From contig JAAZYV010000006.1 in the NCBI GenBank assembly GCA_014239455.1, positions 1 through 64,000 of the forward strand: a stretch of 64,000 nucleotides of DNA, written 5' to 3'. The position numbers and the translations under genes were made by a program. The DNA comes from Paracoccaceae bacterium (GTDB lineage: Bacteria > Pseudomonadota > Alphaproteobacteria > Rhodobacterales > Rhodobacteraceae). The notes under the pieces were generated by a model, which searched no databases, had not been told where the DNA came from, and saw nothing but the letters and a program-made list of their open reading frames with translations. Positions 19,661-29,423 of this stretch are shown in pieces (the first letter of the stretch is position 1; each line of letters opens with the position of its first letter).

Positions 19661-21859
19661 TTATTTAAGAGTTGTTGCATATTTTTCATAAAATGTTTCG
19701 TTTGATTCTGCTAAATTTAGGAGTAAGTTCCCAGCCTGAAATCTAGTACCATATTTCTTTGAAAGTTGTTCACATTTTTTTACAATCCACTGACTACCCT
19801 TCAAGTCCATCCAACTAAATGGACCGCCTGCCCATGGCATGCAACCCCAACCAAGTATGGCGCCTAGATCTCCTTCTCTAATATCAACTAGTACTTTGGA
19901 CTCTAATGCTCTAACAGCTTCTAGACACTGTATTAAGGCCAATCGGAACTTAACTTCTGAGAAATTAGGTTGATCCTTTCTACGCGGGAAATGCGTTTTA
20001 AGATCTGGCCATAAGCAAACCCTTTTCCCGCGTTCATTATAGTCATAAAATCCAGCACCTACTTTTCTGCCAAACCTTTTATTCTTTTCCATCAAGGACA
20101 AGACGTTACTAATACCATCATCCTCCAAATCTTTGCCTAAAGCTTTCTTGGTTTGGTGTGCGATGCTAATTGCTAGTTCTATTGATACTTCGTCGATTAA
20201 TTGTAGCGGACCTAAAGGCATTCCTAATTGGAGCGCAGCATTTTCAATTACTTGAGGTGGAACACCTTCTTTAACCATTATTATTCCTTCATTTATGTAA
20301 GGAATGATGCAGCGATTAGCGTAGAAATTTCTAGCATCATTGACAATAATTGGTGTTTTTCTAATTTGTCGCACAAAGTCAAAAGCGAGAGCAATAGCGC
20401 TTTCACTGGTTCTTTTTCCTTTGATGATTTCAACCAAGTTCATTTTGTGAACTGGACTGAAGAAGTGTATTCCTAAGAATTTTTCTTGGTTAGGAATTGA
20501 GTTTGCTAAGTCAGTAATTGGTAAGGTTGAGGTATTAGAAGCAATTATAGTTTTTTTATCAGCATGATTGTTAATTTCCCTCAATACCACGTTTTTTATT
20601 TTGGGATTTTCAAATACAGCTTCAATAGCAAGATCAGTTTTACTCAGATCATTGTATCTAGTAGAAGGGCTTATTCTGTTCAATATTTCTTGTTTTTTCT
20701 CCTCAATAAGTTTACCCCGCTTTACTCCTGTTTCCAAAATTTGGCTTATTTTTGATATTCCTAGATTTACTGACTCTAGGTCTTTATCTATTAATGTGAC
20801 ATTAATGCCATTCAATGCGGCTGAGTACGCAATTCCTGCACCCATCATACCCGCACCTACAACGCCAATGTTCTCTAATTTATTTGCTTGACTTTTCTTT
20901 GGTCTTCTTAACCCTTTTTCGATAGCATTCTTATTGATGAAAAGTGTTCTAATCATATTGGAAGTGCTTTTCTCCGTTAGTATTTTCGTAAACCAACGAG
21001 CTTCAATTCTTAGGGCAGTATCAAAATCAGTCAATGCGCCTTCATAGATGGCAGACAAGAGATACTTTGCAGCAGGATAAACATTCTTAGTACGGGAGCT
21101 AATCATTGCGGAAGCACCTACAAAGGTCATAAATCCACTAGGATGATATGGGGCTCCACCAGGCATTTTATATCCTTTTTTGTCCCACGGTTTGGTAATT
21201 ACCTCATCCGTCGCATTGATTATCCAATTCTTTGCGTCATTTATCAAATCATCTGAGCTAGTAATTTCATCAATTAGACCAGCCATCTTAGCATTTTTCG
21301 GAGAAAACATTTTGCCCTCCATCAGAATAGGAGCACTGGCCATTAAGCCAACCATCCTACTCACTCGCGTTGCTCCTCCAGCGCCTGGAAATAATCCCAC
21401 TAGGATTTCGGGGAGTCCGACTTTACTTCTATTGCCCTCTGCAACTATTCTGTGGTGGCAAGCTAGACCTATTTCTGTTCCAATACCGGCAGATAACCCA
21501 GGATTTGCCCAAACAAATGGAATACCTTTCTTTTTTGTTTTTTTATCCATTCCCCCATGCTCTATCTTTCGAAGAAGTTTGTGGACTCTCATAATGAATT
21601 CGAAAATTTGTTTATTCTTTTGATTCATTGTATTAGCCTGTAAATCGGCTAAAACATTGAGATCCATCCCAGCTGCAAAATCTTTCTTTCCAGAAGTAAT
21701 AATAACTCCTTTTACTTTCTTAGTTGATAACAATTCGTCAACGATATTTTCAAGTTCTACAATTCCCTTTAATGTCAAAACGTTTAGGGTTTTATTGGGT
21801 AAATCCCACTTAACTATAGCTATTTCATCTTTCCCAATCTCTAGATTAAACTCTGACAT
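19661..21859 (-). CDS. fadJ: 3-hydroxyacyl-CoA dehydrogenase / enoyl-CoA hydratase fusion
   Basis: Enoyl-CoA hydratase N-domain (KGVIITSGKKDFAAGMDLNVL) plus NAD-binding GVVGAGMMGAGIAYSAALNGINVTLIDKD and FFSPVHKMNLVEII. Confidence 0.93.
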   Translation of the reverse strand: MSEFNLEIGKDEIAIVKWDLPNKTLNVLTLKGIVELENIVDELLSTKKVKGVIITSGKKDFAAGMDLNVLADLQANTMNQKNKQIFEFIMRVHKLLRKIEHGGMDKKTKKKGIPFVWANPGLSAGIGTEIGLACHHRIVAEGNRSKVGLPEILVGLFPGAGGATRVSRMVGLMASAPILMEGKMFSPKNAKMAGLIDEITSSDDLINDAKNWIINATDEVITKPWDKKGYKMPGGAPYHPSGFMTFVGASAMISSRTKNVYPAAKYLLSAIYEGALTDFDTALRIEARWFTKILTEKSTSNMIRTLFINKNAIEKGLRRPKKSQANKLENIGVVGAGMMGAGIAYSAALNGINVTLIDKDLESVNLGISKISQILETGVKRGKLIEEKKQEILNRISPSTRYNDLSKTDLAIEAVFENPKIKNVVLREINNHADKKTIIASNTSTLPITDLANSIPNQEKFLGIHFFSPVHKMNLVEIIKGKRTSESAIALAFDFVRQIRKTPIIVNDARNFYANRCIIPYINEGIIMVKEGVPPQVIENAALQLGMPLGPLQLIDEVSIELAISIAHQTKKALGKDLEDDGISNVLSLMEKNKRFGRKVGAGFYDYNERGKRVCLWPDLKTHFPRRKDQPNFSEVKFRLALIQCLEAVRALESKVLVDIREGDLGAILGWGCMPWAGGPFSWMDLKGSQWIVKKCEQLSKKYGTRFQAGNLLLNLAESNETFYEKYATTLK

Positions 21860-21871
21860 AATCTATCTCCC

Positions 21872-23083
21872 TTAGATTCTTTCTATGATGGTAGCACTAC
21901 CCATGCCAGAGGCCACACATAAGGTGATGAGAGCAATGTTTTTATCTGATCTTTCTAACTCATCAAGGGCTGTTCCAAGGATCATGGCACCAGTTGCACC
22001 CAAGGGATGCCCCATCGCAATTGCTCCGCCATTAACATTAACTTTATTCGGATCTAAATTGTAGGCTTGGATGAATCGCAAAACAACTGAAGCAAAAGCT
22101 TCGTTTACTTCAAAGACATCAATGTCGGAAATTTGCATTTTTGCTGCTTCAAGGGCCTTTTTTGCTGCTGGTATTGGACCGGTTAGCATTATGGTAGGAT
22201 CAGTTCCCACCTTAGCAGTTGAGACAATCTTAGCTCTAGGTTTTATACTTGAAATTTTACCAAACTCTTGATTAGCTATTAAGACAGCTGCTGCACCGTC
22301 AACAATTCCACTTGAATTACCTGCATGGTGTATATGCTCTATCTTTTCAAGATTAGGATATTTTTGTATAGCAACACCGTCAAACCCCGGCATTGTTTCT
22401 CCCATGTCTTTAAAACTAGGCTTGAGAGAGCCTAGGCTTTGCATGCTAGTTTCAGGTCTGATGCTTTCATCTTTACGAAGGATCTCTATCCCATTCTGAT
22501 CCTTAACTGGGATTACTGATTTACTGAACCTATTTTCTTTCCAAGCTAGATGTGCTCTTCTTTGACTTTCTACAGCGTATGCATCAACGTCATCTCTAGA
22601 AAAACCATACAATGAGGAAATAATATCTGCAGAAATACCTTGCGGTACAAAATGAGTGTTCATTGCTAAACTCGGATCAGCTGCAATAGCAGCTCCATCT
22701 GATCCCATTGGTACGCGACTCATCATTTCAACACCACCAGAAATATAGGCTAATCCTGCCCCAGCCTTTACTTGGTTTGCAGCTAGATTGACTGCTTCTA
22801 GTCCGCTTGCACAAAATCTATTAATAGATAATCCAGGGGTGGTTTGGTCAAACCCAGCTTTTAGCACTGCTGATCTTGCGAGACAACCACCCTGCTCTCC
22901 AACCTGAGTGACATTCCCCCAGATTACATCTTCTAAAAGGTTTGTCTCTAGCTGGTTTTTATCTCTAATACCTTTGAGAATCTCTGCAGAAAGGTAGACC
23001 GAGGTTAGTTCGTGAAGTGATCCATCTTTCTTTCCTTTTCCCCTCGGACTTCTCACTGCATCAAAGATCATAGCATCTTTCAA
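21872..23083 (-). CDS. fadA: acetyl-CoA C-acyltransferase (thiolase)
   Basis: [52 protein letters not shown] thiolase signatures. Confidence 0.95.
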   Translation of the reverse strand: MKDAMIFDAVRSPRGKGKKDGSLHELTSVYLSAEILKGIRDKNQLETNLLEDVIWGNVTQVGEQGGCLARSAVLKAGFDQTTPGLSINRFCASGLEAVNLAANQVKAGAGLAYISGGVEMMSRVPMGSDGAAIAADPSLAMNTHFVPQGISADIISSLYGFSRDDVDAYAVESQRRAHLAWKENRFSKSVIPVKDQNGIEILRKDESIRPETSMQSLGSLKPSFKDMGETMPGFDGVAIQKYPNLEKIEHIHHAGNSSGIVDGAAAVLIANQEFGKISSIKPRAKIVSTAKVGTDPTIMLTGPIPAAKKALEAAKMQISDIDVFEVNEAFASVVLRFIQAYNLDPNKVNVNGGAIAMGHPLGATGAMILGTALDELERSDKNIALITLCVASGMGSATIIERI

Positions 23084-23196
23084 TGTTCTCTCCTTTCATT
23101 AAAATTATTAGTGAATCAATTGAAAATAGCTCTCTTGCTGATTAATTGTTCATTTATTAGTTTTGTTGTACCAGTTTCTTTGATTTGAAAACAGAT

Positions 23197-24975
23197 TTAA
23201 AACTGATCTGGTTCTAGGGACATTAAGATTTTATCTCCAGCTTCAATTTTGGTAGCTAAGAACATAGTTTTGGGTAGTGTGTTTGCCATATAGTATTTAC
23301 CTGTAACAATCTTTGCTTCGAGAAATTTGTTGATTTTATCCCCTGCTTTCTTTTTTTCTGAAACGCGACTCACTATTTTCACCCACATGAAACCTATGCA
23401 AAATATCCCTAATAAGTGTAGAAAATCTGACGCACCAGCCAAAGCAGCGTTTGGATTCTTTATGCCATTATCCAGTAAGAATTTTAGTGCACTTTCTAGG
23501 TCTTTGAGAGAATTTTTTAGTGGAACAAAAAATTCGTTTTCTATTTCTTCACTTACTGTGCTTTGATGTAGGTATGTTGTCACCAGTTCACGGAGATACA
23601 TGATATTTGCTCCTCCATCAGAATTTAGTTTTCGACCAACTAGATCGATCGCCTGGACACCATTTGTTCCTTCATAGATCATAGCAATTCGGGAGTCTCT
23701 GACTAGTTGACTCATACCCCATTCTTCAATGTAACCATGTCCTCCAAAAATTTGTTGCCCAACTACGGTCATATCAAATCCAATATCACTAATATAACCT
23801 TTGATAACTGGCGTGAGTAAAGAAGCGAGGCCATAAGACTTTTTGTCAGATGAGCGGGTACCCTTATCCAGTAGAAGGGCGGTCCATAAGGTTAAGGCTC
23901 TAGCCCCTTCTATAAAAGATTTTTGGTTCATCAAGTTTTTGCGCACATCTGGATGGCATATTATAGGTTTTGGACTAGTACTAAATTTCCCATCTCTTTC
24001 TAGGGATTTGCCCTGCACCCTTTCTTTAGAGTAGATCAAGCTACTCTGATATGCTACTTCTGCTAAAGCCAAACTTTGCACTCCGACCCCTAAGCGCGCC
24101 TCATTCATCATGGTAAACATGGTCTGGACGCCTTTGTGTTTTTCTCCTAACAAATAGCCAATAGCTCCATCATAATTTAAAACACATGTGGCATTCGCAT
24201 GGATTCCCATCTTTTTCTCAATCGATCCTATGGACAAATCATTTTTCTTACCCATACTCCCATCATCATTAACTAGGAATTTTGGAACTATAAATAGCGA
24301 AATTCCTTTTACACCATTAGGACCACCTGGGACCTTTGCTAAAACCAGATGTATGATGTTTTCGGCCAAATCATGGTCTCCTGAAGAGATAAAGATTTTT
24401 TGCCCAGTAATTTTGTATTCCACTTTGGATATTGGCTCAGCTTTAGTTTTGATCATACCAAGATCAGTACCACAATGTGGCTCTGTCAAATTCATGGTGC
24501 CAGTCCATTCGCAAGTCACTAGTTTAGGTAGGTAGGTGTTTTTTTGAATACTATTACCATGGGCTAATATGGTGGCATAAGCACCATGCGTGAGAGCCTT
24601 ATAAATGGTTAAAGATATGTTGCACGAGGAAAAAATTTCTCCAAAAATTAGAGATAGTGTGATTGGAAGTCCTTGCCCTCCATATAAAGGATCACAGTCA
24701 AGACCCGTCCATCCACCTTTTCTAATCTCATCGAAAGCATTTACAAAGCCCTTTGGGGTAATCACCGAACCATTTTCAAGTTTACATCCTTCTTCATCAC
24801 CAGATCTATTAATAGGTAGCATGATCTCAGTTGCTACTTTGGCCCCCATGGTTAGTATTTCAGATGTAAATTCTGGGGTTAATTCACTGAAACCCTCTAT
24901 TTCTTGTTCTGAAGCATGAAAGAGTTCATGGAGTAAGAAGTGAAATTCTTCTAATGGAGCTTGGTAAGTTGTCAA
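23197..24975 (-). CDS. acyl-CoA dehydrogenase (long form with C-terminal extension)
   Basis: GTMNLTEPHCGTDLGMIKTKA, QQIFGGHGYIEEWGMSQLVRDSRIAMIYEGTNGVQAIDLVGRKL. Confidence 0.94.
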   Translation of the reverse strand: MTTYQAPLEEFHFLLHELFHASEQEIEGFSELTPEFTSEILTMGAKVATEIMLPINRSGDEEGCKLENGSVITPKGFVNAFDEIRKGGWTGLDCDPLYGGQGLPITLSLIFGEIFSSCNISLTIYKALTHGAYATILAHGNSIQKNTYLPKLVTCEWTGTMNLTEPHCGTDLGMIKTKAEPISKVEYKITGQKIFISSGDHDLAENIIHLVLAKVPGGPNGVKGISLFIVPKFLVNDDGSMGKKNDLSIGSIEKKMGIHANATCVLNYDGAIGYLLGEKHKGVQTMFTMMNEARLGVGVQSLALAEVAYQSSLIYSKERVQGKSLERDGKFSTSPKPIICHPDVRKNLMNQKSFIEGARALTLWTALLLDKGTRSSDKKSYGLASLLTPVIKGYISDIGFDMTVVGQQIFGGHGYIEEWGMSQLVRDSRIAMIYEGTNGVQAIDLVGRKLNSDGGANIMYLRELVTTYLHQSTVSEEIENEFFVPLKNSLKDLESALKFLLDNGIKNPNAALAGASDFLHLLGIFCIGFMWVKIVSRVSEKKKAGDKINKFLEAKIVTGKYYMANTLPKTMFLATKIEAGDKILMSLEPDQF

Positions 24976-24990
24976 AAAACTTTTCCTTTG

Positions 24991-25428
24991 CTAGTGATTA
25001 TTACCAGCTCTTGATTTTGTTTGCTTTTCGATCTTAATTTCTCGAGAATCGAGGACTTTTTCACCCCACTGCAACATTTCTTTGAGGTCTTGGATAGCAG
25101 TGGTTAATTCATTTTTCTGTTCTACCATCACCGTTAGCCTTTCGGTTGCCAGTTTATAGGTCTTCGCCAATTGTGTTTTTTGTTGGTCTCCAATATCATA
25201 AAGGTTCAGCAATTGCCTAATATCTTCTAGGGAGAATCCAAATCTTTTTCCTTGTAAAATAAGTTTTAATCTAGCCCTATCTCGACGAGTGAATAGGCGT
25301 CTTTGTCCTTCTCTGATTGGGAAAAGAAGTTCTTTTGATTCATAAAATCTCAAAGTCCGAGGTGTTACTTTATAAAAGTCACACATTTCTTTGATAGTAC
25401 ATACTTCGGTAGTCATCTTATTCATCAA
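24991..25428 (-). CDS. MerR-family transcriptional regulator
   Basis: YTIKEMCDFYKVTPRTLRFYESKELLFPIREGQRRLF HTH, GFSLEDIRQLLNLYD; heads the beta-oxidation cluster. Confidence 0.9.
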   Translation of the reverse strand: MMNKMTTEVCTIKEMCDFYKVTPRTLRFYESKELLFPIREGQRRLFTRRDRARLKLILQGKRFGFSLEDIRQLLNLYDIGDQQKTQLAKTYKLATERLTVMVEQKNELTTAIQDLKEMLQWGEKVLDSREIKIEKQTKSRAGNNH

Positions 25429-25459
25429 ATACTCCTCCTTAATTTAGTTAAGCATTACA

Positions 25460-25474
25460 TTACGTTCACGTCAA
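25460..25474. promoter_or_regulatory. candidate LiuR-type MerR operator (TTACGTTCACGTCAA / TTGACGTGAACGTAA)
   Basis: Imperfect palindrome about 30 bp upstream of the merR start, with a further half-site-like taacgtcac at about 25483-25491. Confidence 0.5.
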
Positions 25475-25691
25475 CTATGACCTAACGTCACAAATTGAAC
25501 AAATATTCAATTGATTTTTTTCATTATTGAAAAAAATGCATAAAGCACTTGCTTTTTGCGAAAAATGAGCCTCCTCACAGATCATGAACATAGATTAAAT
25601 TAAGGAGTTGTCATTCAACAAAATGCTTAATATGCTTTTGCTGGATTTCATGTGTTAGCTTATTTGTAAAACTAAATTATAGGAACTATTT

Positions 25692-27017
25692 TTGGATAGA
25701 GGATCACCCGGTATTACTAATCGGAGAATTGGTCAGATAGCCATTCCTATGATATTGTCTAATATTACGGTTCCATTACTTGGATTTGTTGATACCGCTG
25801 TTATTGGCCAGCTTGGTCAGGCAGAACTGATAGCAGCTCTTGGTTTAGGATCTATCCTAATTAGTACTCTTTATTGGTTGTGTGGATTTCTTCGAATGGG
25901 CACGACAGGTCTTACTGCACAAGCCAAAGGAGCAGAGGATGCAATAGAGGTATTTCAAATTTTAATAAGAGGGTTGGGACTTGGTTTGCTTTTGGGAAGC
26001 CTAATTCTACTGATTTCTTCTCCCATTTTTCAGGTTTTTTTCATCATTTTCCCTGCAGAAGTTTCAGTAGAGGCAAACGCTCTTCATTATGTGCAGATCC
26101 GTATTTTGTCTGCTCCCTTTGCTATAGCTAACATTACTATAATCGGTTGGTTAATAGCTATGGAAAAAACCGTACGGGTTTTTTTTATACAGCTCATTAT
26201 AAATGTGCTTAATCTAGGCCTAAACCTTTTTCTTGTATTAGTCTTAGATTACGGTGTAGAGGGCATAGCATACGCGACATTAACATCTGAAATATGCGGG
26301 TTCTTGATCTCCTTAATTATGTGTAGAGGGATTCTAAACTTCAAGAAAAATTTTGTCATTGGAGGAATATTCAAATGGGATAAATGGGTAAATCTGTTTT
26401 CTCTTAACGCCAATATATTTTTGAGATCTTTGCTCCTCGAATTTGTTTTCATAAGTTTTTTCTTTTGGGGAGCAAGCTTTGGGACAGTAGTTCTGGCGGC
26501 AAATCAAATTCTAATACAGTTTTTGCATATTATTGCTTATGGTTTAGACGGCTTTGCATTTTCCGCAGAAGTTTTAGTTGGCATATCTTATGGCCGTAAG
26601 AATTTAGCCGATTTAAGAACTTCGGCATTACTATGTACTAAGTGGGCAGGATTTTCAGCACTTTGTCTTTCTACGTTTTTTTTGTTTTTTGGTTCATTTG
26701 TTGTCCAATTCATGACTACTTCAACTGAGGTTGTTGCAACTGCTCAGGATTATCTGTTGTGGATCACATTGGCTCCTGTTTTAAGTTTTTTAGCATATAT
26801 AATGGATGGTGTTTTTTTTGGCTCTACCCATACCGCAGATCTGCGCAAAGCTATGATAATGTCTGCCTTATTTTATTTCCTCACAGCCGTGGTTTTGAGT
26901 GAGGCCTATCAGAACCATGGTTTGTGGATGTCATTAAGCCTTTTTTCATTGATGAGAGCTTTAACGCTACTTTATTATTATCCAAATATTGAGCGATCAG
27001 TTTCTGCCATTAGATAA
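25692..27017 (+). CDS. MATE family efflux transporter (DinF-like), TTG start
   Basis: 12-TM MatE protein; IGQIAIPMILSNITVPLLGFVDTAVIGQLGQAELIAALGLGS. Confidence 0.92.
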   Translation: MDRGSPGITNRRIGQIAIPMILSNITVPLLGFVDTAVIGQLGQAELIAALGLGSILISTLYWLCGFLRMGTTGLTAQAKGAEDAIEVFQILIRGLGLGLLLGSLILLISSPIFQVFFIIFPAEVSVEANALHYVQIRILSAPFAIANITIIGWLIAMEKTVRVFFIQLIINVLNLGLNLFLVLVLDYGVEGIAYATLTSEICGFLISLIMCRGILNFKKNFVIGGIFKWDKWVNLFSLNANIFLRSLLLEFVFISFFFWGASFGTVVLAANQILIQFLHIIAYGLDGFAFSAEVLVGISYGRKNLADLRTSALLCTKWAGFSALCLSTFFLFFGSFVVQFMTTSTEVVATAQDYLLWITLAPVLSFLAYIMDGVFFGSTHTADLRKAMIMSALFYFLTAVVLSEAYQNHGLWMSLSLFSLMRALTLLYYYPNIERSVSAIR

Positions 27018-28069
27018 TCAAGATTTTTTGAACCTACTGCTTCAGAAATATGGTTATAACCTTCTGTTTCCAGAATATCATTCATTTCAGACAAAATATC
27101 TCTCACAACATATGGTCCTTGATATGTTAATGCGGTGTAAAGCTGAACTACGCTAGCACCAAGACAAATTTTCTTATATGCATCTTTTCCTGAAAAAATT
27201 CCACCAACCCCTATAAGAGGAACTTTACCGTCAGATAGGTAATAGAGTTTGGCTAGGATTGTATTGGAAATATCAAATAGGGGTTGACCTGATAGCCCCC
27301 CTGACTCATTGCAATAGGAGCTATTTAAGCTGGGTCTCTTCGTTGTTGTATTGGTGGCAATTATACCAGAGACCTTATATTTTTGGGTTATTTCTAGGAT
27401 GGATTTTAACTCTGTATCATTAAGATCAGGTGCAATTTTCAGTAATATTGGCTTTTTATCCAGTATGACGGCATCATTTTGCATTATTTTTTCCACTAAT
27501 TTGGTAAGATCATTCTTACTTTGTAGATTTCGTAAACCTTCTGTATTCGGGCTTGAGACATTTATAGTAACAAAATCTACTGTATGGGAACTATGGGATA
27601 GAACCTGGATATAGTCTGAAATTTTGTCAAAACTATTTTTATTGGCTCCTATATTTAAACCTATCTTTCCACCGCCTTTATAAGAGGTTAATTTTCTGAC
27701 TAAATGATTCATTCCGCGGTTGTTGAACCCTAGTCTATTTATTATACCTTGGTCTTCTTTCAAACGGAATATTCGAGGTTTTTTATTTCCCTTTTGTGGA
27801 TGGGGGGTAATCGCACCTACTTCAAGAAAACCAAACCCTAGAGAAAAAAGTCCCGGGACTACTTCTGCATCTTTATCAAATCCCGCTGCAAGGCCTATTG
27901 GATTTGGTAAGTTAATTTCACAGAAATGAACATTTAGTTTTTTATATTTTGGGAGTCCTCTTGTATCAAAATTTAATACTTTTAGGGCTTTTAAAGCCAA
28001 AGTATGAGCTTGCTCAGGCTGTATCAGGTGTAGTATTTTCAGTACAAATTTAAAGAGATTTTTTTTCAA
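26978..28069 (-). CDS. pyrD: dihydroorotate dehydrogenase (quinone)
   Basis: PNPIGLAAGFDKDAEVVPGLFSLGFGFLEVGAITPHPQ, VTINVSSPNTEGLR, LIGVGGIFSGKDAYKKICLGASVVQLYTAL. Confidence 0.96.
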   Translation of the reverse strand: MKKNLFKFVLKILHLIQPEQAHTLALKALKVLNFDTRGLPKYKKLNVHFCEINLPNPIGLAAGFDKDAEVVPGLFSLGFGFLEVGAITPHPQKGNKKPRIFRLKEDQGIINRLGFNNRGMNHLVRKLTSYKGGGKIGLNIGANKNSFDKISDYIQVLSHSSHTVDFVTINVSSPNTEGLRNLQSKNDLTKLVEKIMQNDAVILDKKPILLKIAPDLNDTELKSILEITQKYKVSGIIATNTTTKRPSLNSSYCNESGGLSGQPLFDISNTILAKLYYLSDGKVPLIGVGGIFSGKDAYKKICLGASVVQLYTALTYQGPYVVRDILSEMNDILETEGYNHISEAVGSKNLDYLMAETDRSIFG

Positions 28070-28088
28070 GAAGAAATTCCTTCAAAAA

Positions 28089-28394
28089 TTATATTTTTAA
28101 TTGGATTGAATAAAGGATTTGGGAATTCCACAAGCAGTCATAGTAATGTGGGAAAAGCTTCAGGTTTCTGGATAATTCCCATTTTAATTTATTTCTTAAG
28201 TGACTCTCTTGAAATGCCGATACAAAGACTAGGTTATAGTGTGAGAAGTGCTTTTTTATAGTATCGCAGAGCTGTTCGCGTGTCGAAAAATGTATGAAGC
28301 CGTCTCTTAAATCATCTTCTGACCCTTTTGTTTTACCAGTAGTGAAAAATGAATCATAATCTGGTTTGGTAAACACTTTGTAAACCAACATCAC
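28089..28394 (-). CDS. DUF952-family protein
   Basis: GSEDDLRDGFIHFSTREQLCDTIKKHF is the DUF952-type signature; about 100 aa. Confidence 0.7.
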   Translation of the reverse strand: MMLVYKVFTKPDYDSFFTTGKTKGSEDDLRDGFIHFSTREQLCDTIKKHFSHYNLVFVSAFQESHLRNKLKWELSRNLKLFPHYYDCLWNSQILYSIQLKI

Positions 28395-28550
28395 GCAGCT
28401 CGCATTATTTTATCCTATATTTATGCTATAAATATTAGCATTCTATCAATAGATTTGTATATTAATCCTAATACTATTATAAAGTCTACGGATTGTACTA
28501 ATGATATTTCTCTGCTAACCTCATCCTTATAAAATGATAAGTGTGAGTGC

Positions 28551-28640
28551 TTGGACCGTCTAGAAGACTGGGAATGCTACAATACGATGTCGCCGAAGCC
28601 GGCTCGGAGTTGCCGGTGATTGTAAAGAAGGACAATAGAA
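28551..28640 (+). promoter_or_regulatory. structured 5' leader of the cold-shock gene
   Basis: GC-rich island in an AT-rich intergenic region with alternative hairpins: CCGA(28593-28596)/TCGG(28604-28607) versus CCGGC(28599-28603)/GCCGG(28612-28616). Confidence 0.4.
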
Positions 28641-28847
28641 ATGACCAAAGGTACAGTAAAGTGGTTTAATGTGAGTAAAGGGTTCGGTTTTATCCAACCA
28701 GAGGGAGGCGGAAAAGATGTCTTCGTTCATGTTACGGCTGTAAGAGAAGCAGGTTTAGAAACCCTTGATGAAAATCAAGAAGTTGAATTTGAAATGGTTG
28801 ACGGTCGTGATGGGAGACAATGCGCAGGAGACATTAAGGTCGCGTAA
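28641..28847 (+). CDS. cspA: cold-shock protein (CSD)
   Basis: [35 protein letters not shown]1/RNP2 motifs. Confidence 0.97.
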   Translation: MTKGTVKWFNVSKGFGFIQPEGGGKDVFVHVTAVREAGLETLDENQEVEFEMVDGRDGRQCAGDIKVA

Positions 28848-28883
28848 GTTAAGCAACTACTTTATTCTTTACACAAATGTTCT

Positions 28884-29423
28884 TCAGTCCTCTGGGATAG
28901 CTAGCTGGCGGTAAATAGATGGATCCCAGTGGCACGCAAAGCCATCACCATCTGGGTCCAAGTTTTTTGAATCTATTTCCGGTCCTCCTGAATTAAGGAA
29001 AAACCTTTGAGCGTTTGAATCACTATTAAATATTGCGCATTCAGTACTGTGGTCAAAGGTATGAAATGAAGGCCTAGAATAAATAGATTGACCTTTTTGA
29101 TTTAAGGAGCTTCGGGCAAAAGAAGCTATGTTAATGTCTTGATCTGTTGGAGTAGGTTTTTCAGTCTCTATGACTATTCTTTCCTTTCTGGCTATAGCCA
29201 ACTTTTCTGCTGCCTCAGCTTTGTCTTTGCTTTGTTGTTCTAATGTTTCTAATGACAAATCCAACCTATCATGACCCTCTAACAAACCATTTTCATTGAT
29301 AGGAGTAGCCAATGAAGGTTCATCCATTACGTTTGCTACTCTATTTTGTTCATAATTTTGACATGATACTAACAAGAATATAAGGTACCAAAAGAACGCC
29401 TGGAATGACGGTCTTAGATACAT
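28884..29423 (-). CDS. putative lipoprotein with excalibur-like calcium-binding domain
   Basis: N-terminal signal with LVSC lipobox (FWYLIFLLVSCQNYE); C-terminal LDPDGDGFACHWDP as in excalibur domains; start overlaps gatA stop (TAATG). Confidence 0.65.
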   Translation of the reverse strand: MYLRPSFQAFFWYLIFLLVSCQNYEQNRVANVMDEPSLATPINENGLLEGHDRLDLSLETLEQQSKDKAEAAEKLAIARKERIVIETEKPTPTDQDINIASFARSSLNQKGQSIYSRPSFHTFDHSTECAIFNSDSNAQRFFLNSGGPEIDSKNLDPDGDGFACHWDPSIYRQLAIPED

